A stretch of DNA of 23,416 nucleotides from NCBI GenBank assembly GCA_003427395.1, contig BFEA01000008.1:267102-290517 (forward strand), read 5' to 3'. Below are positions 16,194 to 23,416 of this stretch, in pieces (positions within the stretch are counted from its first letter, which is position 1; each line of letters begins with the position of its first letter). The DNA is from Chara braunii. Taxonomy: Eukaryota > Streptophyta > Charophyceae > Charales > Characeae. The position numbers and the translations under genes were made by a program. Under the pieces are notes generated by a model, which worked only from the letters and a program-made list of their open reading frames with translations, was not told the DNA's origin and did not search any database.

Positions 16194-16275
16194 TTTTTTT
16201 TTTTTAAATTTTAAACACACGCGCTCCATCTATTGGTGGGGAGCGGCACCTGCTGGTAACCGGGTCCAGCGTCCC
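16194..16275 (-). mobile_element. Retroposon 3' end with A tail, minus copy 4
   Basis: Minus-strand core GGGACGCTGGACCCGGTTAC (from 16275), then CAGCAGGTGCCGCTCCCCAC, and an A tail as the T run at 16194-16205. The GCAGGTGC-GCTCCCCACCAAT block after the core is shared with copy 3, so these two belong to one subfamily. The distance from core to tail is shorter than in copy 3. Confidence 0.6.
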
Positions 16276-16485
16276 ATAGATACAACCATATCCTCTCAAA
16301 TTGGCACGAGCTGGGAACAGGGCCCCGCTTCCCTTGAGTACGTTCAGAAAAACCATCAGAAAATTTCATGACAATGAAACTAAGGGTATATGGAGGCTAC
16401 TTCAGAGCTTTTTGTAAGGGACATTCAGAGATAAACAAAAACCAGTAGAAGACTCGGGAATCCACCAGCAGTCCTCCTCACCCCA

Positions 16486-16585
16486 CTCCGGCAAGACTTA
16501 CTGCAGCAAAGCCACCATCTCTACTGCTGCTATGCCCTATTTCAGTCCTACCAGCTAGCCCCTTCACTAGCAGGACGCGTGATAC
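16486..16585 (+). repeat. Composite satellite unit C, copy 1
   Basis: CTCCGGCAAGACTTACTGCA is followed by AGCCACCATCTC and ACTGCTGCTAT. It is matched over about 100 bp by 19987-20087. Confidence 0.75.
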
Positions 16586-16704
16586 CTTTCTCTATCGATC
16601 CCTTACCTTCCTGTTACTCAGAAAAGGAACGGGAATAGACTGCAAAGGTCCTAAAAAAGCCCCCAATCCTGCAAAATCCCTAACAGATCCTTCCAAGGAT
16701 CTCC

Positions 16705-16945
16705 AACGCTGTTGTATTCCCTGCCGAGCTTCCAGGCGTCACACCCCCCATCCTGCTGGGTTACAGGGCAACACAACTCACCCCAGCTCCGGCCAACGTC
16801 GTCTCCGCAGCAACCCTTGGTTGTCCCGTGGGATACCCCCCCAAAGCACCCCCAGATCTCTCTACCAGGCCTCATGCCCCTGCATCAACAGGTTACAGGG
16901 CAACACCCCAGCACCAGCCAGCGTCGTTCTGGCGTCGAACAGCCT
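16705..16945 (+). repeat. Composite satellite unit A, copy 1
   Basis: This unit of about 241 bp contains two internal sub-repeats of GGTTACAGGGCAACAC followed by CCCCAGC-CCGGCCA-CGTCGT. The middle block CCCAGATCTCTCTACCAGGC is strongly conserved in A2 and A3. Minus-strand frames show recurring fragments but break in other copies, so it does not behave as coding sequence. Confidence 0.8.
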
Positions 16946-17165
16946 TAGGTCACCGAGTATTACAGCCTTGAAACTACCTAGAAGAGATTGCCAGGAAACC
17001 CCAGGATCCAGAAGACTTTTGAAGAACAGAACAGACTACCCCCTTTTTCTGAGAATTGGATTTAACTACGTAAAAATTCGTAATTGAAAACATAAAAAAG
17101 GCCTAGCGGGTCCTAGAAATGCTCAGAAACCCTTGGAAACCCTAACGCTCCTTCCGAGGCCTTTC

Positions 17166-17408
17166 AACACTGTCCTACTCGCTGCCGAGCTCTTCCAGGT
17201 CTCACACCCCACATCCTGCTATGTTACAGGGTGACACAACTCACCCCAGCTCCGACCAGCATCGTCCCAGCAGCAACCCTTAGCTGTTCCCTAGGATGCC
17301 CACCCCTAACCATCCCCAGATCTCTCTACCAGGCCTCATGCTCCTGCATCACAGGTCACAGTGTAACACCCCAGCTCCGGCCAGCGTCGTTCTGGCATCG
17401 AGCAGCCA
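17166..17408 (+). repeat. Composite satellite unit A, copy 2
   Basis: Same structure as copy 1, about 460 bp downstream. The second sub-repeat reads CAGGTCACAGTGTAACACCC, showing scattered point change. Confidence 0.8.
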
Positions 17409-17597
17409 CAGGTCTGTGAGTATAACAGCATCAAAAACCACCTGAGAAAAGTTGCTAGGGATCCCGGGAGCCCAAAAGCATTCTTAAGACCCCTGAACAG
17501 CCATCTGTAAAAAGAAAAAAGAAGGGGGGGGGAAGTCAAAACTAAATACCAACCATCCTAAAGACCCTCCCTCAACAAAGGAGCCGTCGGTCTCGAC

Positions 17598-17890
17598 TTT
17601 CAGTCCTCGAACCAGAACACACTTGGTCTCATACCCCCTTCTGCATGGGTAACAGGGCACCGCAACCTTCCCCAGTACCGACCAACCTAGTTCTGTCGGA
17701 TAGGAAGTGCCTTCCTCCCTCGACAATTCCCATAGCGACAAACCCCCACACAGGTTACTGGGTCAGAACCCCGGTGCCGCTTGTGTTGGACGATCTGGTT
17801 ATGCCTTCCACCCTCGGCATAATTCCATGGGCCTCAAGCTCCCCCCTTGGTCACAGAGCCAAGCTCCAGCACCGGCCCATGTCATCCCAG
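17598..17890 (+). repeat. Composite satellite unit B, copy 1
   Basis: This unit of about 290 bp starts CTTTCAGTCCTCGAACCAGA. It contains GGATAGGAAGTGCCTTCCTC, then GGTTATGCCTTCCACCCTCG, and ends ACCGGCCCATGTC. It carries three diverged forms of the acagggcaac/ccccagcaccg sub-repeat also present in unit A, so A and B share an ancestor. Confidence 0.8.
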
Positions 17891-18019
17891 CCTCGTCCTC
17901 CCGACCTACTCACCTTCCCCGACATCCATCCTCTAATTGAAGGCCATCTTTCCTCCGCCCATCCTCCCCTTTTTAATTCCCCCCCTCCTTCCTTGATCAA
18001 AATCAAAATTATCTGAGTG

Positions 18020-18385
18020 TATAGAGCTTCTATAGGAATTTATTAGAAGAATCTTTTCAGAAATTTCTTAGAAGCTTTTATAGGAAAATATTTCGTTTAT
18101 GGAACTTCTATAGGAATTTATTTGAAGAATCGTTTCAAAAATTTCTTAGAAGTTTTTATAGGAAAATATTTCGAAAATATTTTTAGAAGCTTTTATAGGA
18201 AAATATTTCGAGAAGGAGAAGTTTTTTGAAGCTTTTATTCGGAAAATATTTTGAGTTGTAGAATCAGAAGTTTCTGAGAAGATTTGATAGGAAATTATTT
18301 CGAGAATATTTTTAAAAGCTTTTATAGGAAAAAAATTCGAGAATCAGAAGTTTTTTTTTGGAAGCTTTTATAGGAATTCCAGTAC
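18020..18385 (+). repeat. Degenerate AT-rich tandem repeat
   Basis: GAAGCTTTTATAGGAAAATA followed by TTTCG recurs about seven times with irregular spacing. Variants include GAACTTCTATAGGAATTTAT and GAAGATTTGATAGGAAATTA. Base composition is sharply different from the C-rich satellite units on either side. Confidence 0.8.
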
Positions 18386-19089
18386 GAGGTTTGAAGTCTA
18401 AACCGAGCATGTCGATCATCAGGAAAATTCCAATTGATCAGTAGAGAGAAAACAAATCAGGAAATCATAGATTGAGAAATTCAGAAGAGCACCCAATGAA
18501 CAATAGAAAGAAATAGAATCAAGAAATCGTGAACTGAGATCTTCTGATTATCCACCCTTATAGAATCTATCATGAGTACATGTGAATTAGGAAATCATGG
18601 TTATGAGCAGGGGGAAGCTGCCCTCCTTCCTTTCTTGCAGCCGTGTGACTTAGTAAAAAATCCCGTAAGAAGAAAAACCCTCTGTCTCCCCTTCATCCAC
18701 CCTCACTCAAACCCAACCCCTTCACCTTCGGGAGGGAAGAACAAAACTCCCTCCATCTACCTGCCCTACCAGCCTCAAGGGCCTGCCATAACCCAACACA
18801 GGCAAACGAAGGTACCAATCGGCCATCCCCCTAAACTTCTCCAACATCGGGATGGTGGGGCAACATCTCGTTGAGCCTGCCAACGAGCTACCCCAGGGAG
18901 TTCAAGCTTACCGCAGAGACTTGAGTCCACCGCTTCGCAGGGCAGATGAAAGTAGACGGAGGAGACCATGCATCCTATGCCGTCATCTCCAGCCGCTCTC
19001 CTTGTGGCGCCTTAATCAGCAAACACGTGCAGAAAGGGAAAGAAAGGATGTCGAAAGGAGAAGGGTCCACACGCTCGACTTCCATGGCG
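18386..19089. other. Unassigned stretch
   Basis: The AT-rich part (to 18560) repeats words like AGGAAATCAT and AGAAATAGAATC. From 18600 it becomes C-rich, with short frames that match nothing I know. No gene supported. Confidence 0.35.
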
Positions 19090-19133
19090 CGCCCTAAAAC
19101 TTCGATATCTCGTGATTCGCTGGGCCGTTCGGT

Positions 19134-19190
19134 CTGAAATTTGGACCACCTCTTCTCCTCAGCGTAGACCACCGGTGGTCCAAATTTCAG
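19134..19190. repeat. 17-bp perfect inverted repeat
   Basis: CTGAAATTTGGACCACC (19134-19150) and GGTGGTCCAAATTTCAG (19174-19190) flank a 23-nt spacer. Nearby, GGGCGCGCGCCC (19195-19206) is a perfect palindrome. Confidence 0.9.
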
Positions 19191-19308
19191 CTCAGGGCGC
19201 GCGCCCAATCGCGTGCAATCCTCGAGCGCGCACGGGCGATTTTCCTTGCTGCGCGCTGTTACCCGACGCGCGCGGCTCCTCTCCGTGGTGACCTTGATTG
19301 ATGCTGCC

Positions 19309-19340
19309 GGGGCGCAGCGCTCCCGGTAGCGCTGTGCCCC
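19309..19340. repeat. GC-rich hairpin
   Basis: GGGGCGCAGCGCT (19309-19321) and AGCGCTGTGCCCC (19328-19340) pair with a single mismatch, of a type that would be a G-T wobble in RNA. The loop is CCCGGT. Confidence 0.85.
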
Positions 19341-19367
19341 GCCCCCAACACTCATAACGCATTTTTT

Positions 19368-19412
19368 CTTATTGTTATTGTTATTGTTCTTGTTATTTTT
19401 ATTGTTATTAAC
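19368..19412 (+). repeat. (TTATTG)n microsatellite
   Basis: Imperfect TTATTG repeats directly follow the GC-rich hairpin island and then grade into TTAATTG-rich sequence. Confidence 0.8.
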
Positions 19413-19589
19413 TTAATTGTAATTAATTTATGCATCAGCAACACATATTCATGAAACAATGACCCACGTCCACGGACACCTCAGCATTACTTGGCCCCAT
19501 TACATTACCCAGCTTGGACTGAAAGAATGCAAAGACCAGGTCGAATGCTTAGAATCCCTTGACTCCCAAACAAAACTCTCTAAAACTGT

Positions 19590-19833
19590 CCAACACTGTC
19601 TTATTCCCGGTCGAGCTCTCCCAGGCCTCACACCCCCACCCGGCTAGGTGACAGAGCAACACGACTAGCCCCAGCTCCGGCCAGCGTCGTCCCATCAGCA
19701 ACCCTGGTTATCCCTTGGAATGCCCCCCCAAAGCATCCCCAGATCTCTCTACCGGGCCTCACGCTCCTGCAAGCAGCAGGTTACAGGGCAACACCCCAGC
19801 ACCGGCCAGCGTCGTTCTGGCATCGAACAACCG
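19590..19833 (+). repeat. Composite satellite unit A, copy 3
   Basis: Matches A1 and A2, including CCCAGATCTCTCTACCGGGC and CGGCCAGCGTCGTTCTGGCA. It lies 2.2 kb from A2 on the far side of the AT-rich and GC-rich inserts. Confidence 0.8.
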
Positions 19834-19986
19834 CAGATCCATGAATGTACCAATATTAAGCAGCCTAAAGTGAGTTGCTAGAAGTCCCCTGAATCCTAAA
19901 GCATTCACTAGTTTTGCTAAGAAACAAAAAACACATGCACAATTCAGAAAACAAACTCAGATACGCCCATCAATCCTCTTTCCTTC

Positions 19987-20087
19987 CTCCGGCAAGACTT
20001 ACTGCAACAGAGCCACCATCTCCACTGCTGCTATACCCTATTTCCATCCTACTAGCTAGCCCCGTCACTAATAGGGCGCTTGATATC
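19987..20087 (+). repeat. Composite satellite unit C, copy 2
   Basis: Matches 16486-16585. It lies between A3 and B2, whereas copy 1 lies before A1, so unit order differs between the two blocks. Confidence 0.75.
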
Positions 20088-20240
20088 CCACCATCTACTT
20101 ATCCCACTCACATCTTTTTTTGAAAAAAATTAAGGAGAATTCCAAGAAATTTAGAAAAATTGGAGAAACGAAAATCAGAGTTGGACCCACCACCAATCCA
20201 AATCAATCCCTCACTACAGGCGAGAAACCACCACTCAAGC

Positions 20241-20535
20241 TTTCAGTCCTCATACCAGAAGTCGTCAGTTCTCACACCCCCCTTGCTAGGGTTACAAGGC
20301 AACACAAAATGCCCCAGCACCGCACTAACTGTCTTCTGGCGGATAGGAAGTGTCTTCCTCCCTTGACAACTTCCTAAGCTGCCAACCCCCCTACCGGGTT
20401 ATAGGGTCACTGCCCCAGCATCAGCTACGTTGAAAGAAGTGGTTATGCCTTCCACCCTCGGCATAGCTCCAATGGCCTCAAGCTCCTCCCACGGTCACAG
20501 AGCCACTGATCCAGCACCGGCCACTGTTGGCCCAC
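20241..20535 (+). repeat. Composite satellite unit B, copy 2
   Basis: Contains GGATAGGAAGTGTCTTCCTC, GGTTATGCCTTCCACCCTCG and CACCGGCCACTGTTGG, as in B1. Confidence 0.8.
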
Positions 20536-20709
20536 CCCGTCCCCTGAGCCACCCTTCCCCTACTGCGCAAGCCCACCCAAAATTTCTTCCAAACCATGCT
20601 TCCGATTTTCACCCTCCATTCAAAAACCAAAAGGAGGAAGGACAAGGACTAGAACCACTAACAATCCAACTCCTACCCTCGCCACCGATGAAGGACACGC
20701 CGACCAAGC

Positions 20710-20998
20710 TTCCAGTCCTCGTACCAGAAATCATTAGATCTCATACCCCCCTGCTAGGTTTACAAGGCAACACAAACTGCCCCAGTACCGATCTAACTAT
20801 TTCTGACGGACAGAGAGTGCCTCCCCCCCTCGACAACTCTCTGAACTGTATGGCCCCTCAAAAGGTTACAGGGTCGCCGCCCCGGCAACAGCTACGTCGG
20901 GCGAGATGGTTATGCCTTCCACCCTCGGCATAACTTCAATGGCCTTAGGCCCCCCCTGGTCACAGAGCAAATGCTCCAGCACCGGCCAATGTCGTCCC
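20710..20998 (+). repeat. Composite satellite unit B, copy 3
   Basis: Contains GGTTATGCCTTCCACCCTCG and CACCGGCCAATGTCGTCCC, and ends at the ambiguous bases. A 167-codon plus-strand frame crosses B2 and B3, but it is not kept in B1. Confidence 0.8.
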
Positions 20999-21004
20999 NC
21001 CCCN
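20999..21004. other. Ambiguous bases in C-rich sequence
   Basis: Single N positions at 20999 and 21004 sit in a C-rich stretch at the edge of unit B3. They are consistent with poor base calling in a collapsed repeat. Confidence 0.8.
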
Positions 21005-22372
21005 CCCTTCTAGTTAGACTTACCACTCTGAACCGCCGATCTCTCTTCTAAGTGAGCCCCCCACTTCCCACCTACCTCGAATTCGACCTTCCCCCTTCTG
21101 ATTTGCAGCACTGAACTAAGACTAATTACTTGAGAAAAAACTATTTGAAAAATACCACACGAATATGAATTTCAAAAGCGTTGTATTCAGAACAGGAAAA
21201 TCAATTGCTATATTGATAAGAGTTGGAAAGTAGAGAAAACACTAAGACTAATTTGCTAAGTAAAAACTAATTAACATCAAAAAGATTGGGAAAAGGCAAA
21301 TCTCTCAGACCGAAAATACGAGTTGATGACTTAGGAAATCCAAGTAGGTAAACACATTAGGTGCTAGCGATGTCTGTTCTTGCAGGACCGCTAAAGAAAA
21401 CCGAATCTGGTGTCCACCCGGATTTTCGACTCTGGTTTTCGGAACCCAAGGTTCAGGAAATCGTTCAGACCGTAAATCATGAAAATGCTCAGACAGTAAA
21501 TCAGAACCGTAAATCAGGAGTTACAAAGTAGAAGAAACAGATAGACAGTCAAACTTTACAGCAAACATACAAATTCTCATTGGGATATACCATCAGCTAC
21601 CCTGATTAGGACTTAAAACCAATACAATGAAAATTTCCAATTGATTCAACCTAGAGCAGTCATGGGTAATTTCAACTCTAAAAAATTCCACAGAATCACT
21701 GACGATTGACAGTGGTACATAAGACTCACGACTAGGATACAAAAACTAGATTAGCTAATCAAGAAAATTTAATCAGTATTTCCATCAACCCAGACAACAC
21801 GACCCTAAGTATGGCGTCCGGACTCAGGACGAAACGATAAGAGGAACAATCCACCAAATAATCCCTGTCCTGTTTTCTTCAACAGCCCCCATCTTATCAC
21901 AACTCCCTCAAACCCTACCCCAGGATTTTCGGGGGAGGAGAACCACCTCCCATTACTAGCACCTAGGCTCTGAGCAACGCTAGCACTGAAAACATTGACG
22001 CACTTCTTCCGTTTCCCAAAAGAAAACCAGAAAAAAGTGTGGCTCCACCTCACCAAACCCGTTAGCGAGGCGCCACAGGAGGTTCAAGCATCCATCCATA
22101 ACCACTTACCACCCTGTTGAAGAAGAGGAGAGAGACGACCTCATCACCCACACCAATCCGTTGCCCCTTTCGAAACTCCGCCCTATTCACATATCATCAA
22201 GAAGAGAGGCCTCACGAATGCCCAGCAGCTGATGACGACTCCAACAGCGAATCCTGCATGCACACCAACCATAGCCACCACCCCCGGTCCAAAAATTGTT
22301 GTCTTGTTTTCTTTCTCCCTTCTGAACCGCAGTTGCCTTCCCTCTTTTTCTTTCTTTTTTTCTTTTTTCCCC
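21005..22372. other. AT-rich unassigned stretch
   Basis: The only structure seen is short local repetition of CAGACCGTAAATCA-type words at about 21464-21513. Frames on both strands are short and unrecognised. Confidence 0.4.
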
Positions 22373-22397
22373 CCTTCTTCTTCTTCTTCTTCTTCTT
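22373..22397 (+). repeat. (TTC)n microsatellite
   Basis: About eight TTC units follow a C/T-rich tract. Confidence 0.9.
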
Positions 22398-22723
22398 CTC
22401 TCTGAGTAGCCCATATTTCTGGATCCCCTCATGGCCAAATTGCAGAAATACCTCTTTGCCAACGTATCGTAGCAACTTCAACTTTACCGGTCTGCGCAGG
22501 TTTGGTGACAAACAAACACGTTTGCGAGCACCCCAGCCTTTTTTGAGGTCTATCTGTGTAGAAATGCTGGTCCTTGGGAAAAGAAAAAAAAAGCCGATCC
22601 GTGACGACCGTGACGTTTCAGTTGCCAGTTGTGATGTTTCCGTTGACAGTTGCAAATATACAGGGCGGTACCTGGTTTTGCAACAGAGGACCTGTGGGCC
22701 TTGGACCTTGGAGCTCTTGCCTC

Positions 22724-22822
22724 AGGTATGTCAGCTATGGACAACCAGATGGTAGTAACGGTCACTCAGCACACCGAGCTCCAAACATCCATACACACCA
22801 CACCAAACCAGTCGGAGACAGC
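22724..22822 (-). repeat. Gag module repeat, copy 1
   Basis: This block begins GGTATGTCAGCTATGGACAA on the plus strand and is repeated at 23116-23213 in the same orientation. The first 65 bp have only a few differences. It contains GTCACTCAGCACACCGAGCT. It marks the downstream end of each gag-like module on the minus strand. Confidence 0.85.
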
Positions 22823-23049
22823 CAAAATAAGGGTGTGTTGTGTTCGGGGGAAGACGGTAGTCGTCCTAGCTTGAACCGCCAACGATGGCTGCTCTGGTAC
22901 TATTGGCGTACTCGCAGTAGCTTGCCCGCCAGGTTGCCCACCATTGAGCCTCCTATCCGGTAACGGACAGCACCACGAAATATGTCCTGGTTGGCCGCAG
23001 TTGTAGCAAGTTCGAACCCTGGTACATTGGAGTTGCCGTTAGATGCCAT
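22766..23049 (-). pseudogene. Gag-like CCHC zinc-knuckle fragment, frameshifted
   Basis: On the minus strand, codons from 23008 read CYNCGQPGHISWCC. This fits the C-X2-C-X4-H-X4-C zinc knuckle, with Cys at 23008, 22999 and 22969 and His at 22984. Such knuckles bind RNA in the nucleocapsid part of LTR-retrotransposon Gag proteins. After it come PLPDRRLNGGQPGGQATAS and a Pro/Gln/Thr-rich tail to TGA at 22766. An ATG at 23049 opens a short peptide in a different frame. The knuckle frame has a TAA at 23041-23039, so a small indel separates the start from the knuckle and the copy is broken. No protease or reverse transcriptase follows. A cellular CCHC protein gene remnant is the main alternative. 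Confidence 0.65.
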
Positions 23050-23115
23050 CAATATCTTCACTGGAAGCTACTTCGACAATAGTATCACTTCTACGTCGGT
23101 TACTCCGCGAAAGAG

Positions 23116-23213
23116 AGGTATGTCAGCTATGGACAAGCAGATGGTAGTGACAGTCACTCAGCACACCGAGCTCCAGACATAGGTACACACAACACCAAGC
23201 CAGGTGGAGAGCC
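23116..23213 (-). repeat. Gag module repeat, copy 2
   Basis: This is a direct repeat of 22724-22822, offset by 392 bp. On the minus strand it lies between the second gag fragment (23154-23339) and the ATG of the first (23049). Modules are therefore arranged head to tail. Confidence 0.85.
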
Positions 23214-23416
23214 AAGAGACTTGCTGTTAATACCGCCTGCAGTATCTTCCAACGTGCTAACACGTATCCCCAACCCACTACCACTACCACTTCCTCGGTT
23301 GTTGGAATACCCGTAGTAGTATATGGAACCGCCGTTCTCACATCAGTACTACGGTACTACTACCCGTCGTAGCTGCAACCGTCAACAATGGCTGCGCTGG
23401 TACCGCCAGGTTGCCC
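23154..23416 (-). pseudogene. Second gag-like module, truncated by window end
   Basis: The minus strand starts with GGGCAACCTGGCGG, the block that follows the knuckle in the first module. A frame from 23339 to TGA at 23154 then encodes tyrosine- and glycine-rich sequence (YYYGYSNNRGSGSGSGLG) and a short heptad-like stretch (IRVSTLEDTAGGINS). That stretch could begin a coiled coil. The upstream frame has stops. The knuckle of this module would lie beyond the window. Confidence 0.5.

Noticed and set aside
18020-18385. Heat-shock-element array (GAA/TTC words)
   Set aside because: GAA and TTC spacing is irregular and does not keep the 5-bp periodicity required.
18975-19355. 126-codon minus-strand frame
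   Set aside because: It covers the hairpin island. Its openness follows from GC-rich inverted repeats and no family is recognised.
20430-20933. 167-codon plus-strand frame
   Set aside because: It spans satellite units B2 and B3. The frame is not preserved in B1 and the protein is Pro-rich without a domain.
22117-22755. 212-codon plus-strand frame
   Set aside because: It crosses a (TTC)n tract and T-rich sequence and overlaps the gag fragment antisense. No domain is visible.
23005-23025. GTTCGAACCC as tRNA B box
   Set aside because: It lies within the zinc-knuckle coding stretch and has no matching A box upstream.

Overview
The window looks like intergenic, repeat-dominated nuclear DNA of a eukaryote. 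No long intron-free gene is present. Instead there are microsatellites, homopolymer runs, poly(A)-ended retroposon copies in both orientations, terminal-inverted-repeat (TIR) elements, satellite-like duplications and a broken retroelement gag fragment. Single N positions mark assembly joins. A green-lineage host, possibly a charophyte alga, is my guess from the style of the gag zinc knuckle on the minus strand near the right end. That guess is weak.

Layout. Positions 1-4,330 hold four copies of a dispersed repeat (R1), with A-tailed 3' ends of a retroposon at 1,022-1,172 and 4,204-4,323. Between them, at 1,885-2,585, lie four near-identical foldback units separated by GA and CT microsatellites. 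A possible terminal exon sits at 2,880-3,079. Positions 4,440-6,200 hold hairpins, pyrimidine-rich DNA and a promoter-like block with CCAAT and TATA motifs (5,773-5,967). An assembly join with duplicated ends is at 6,713-6,809. The best protein-coding candidate is an unrecognised ORF at 7,019-7,558, followed by a weaker exon candidate at 8,016-8,354.

Positions 9,299-10,934 are bounded by 45-bp inverted repeats matching at 42 of 45 positions. They enclose CT-rich duplications, a (TG)n run and clustered GAAC/GTTC palindromes. Positions 11,083-14,511 form a dense nest of TIR or foldback elements. It includes near-perfect palindromes that differ between copies by matched changes in both arms. Positions 15,237-16,275 contain a 25-bp tandem repeat, a G24 run and two minus-strand copies of the retroposon 3' end.

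Positions 16,486-21,000 are a composite satellite of three unit types: A (about 242 bp, 3 copies), B (about 290 bp, 3 copies) and C (about 100 bp, 2 copies). It is interrupted by a degenerate AT-rich repeat (18,020-18,385) and a GC-rich hairpin island (19,090-19,345). Positions 21,005-22,372 are AT-rich and show nothing clear. The right end carries, on the minus strand, two tandem modules of a gag-like CCHC zinc-knuckle gene fragment, broken by a frameshift.

There is no operon or pathway to reconstruct. The main content is how the repeats are organised, and all coding calls apart from the zinc knuckle are tentative.
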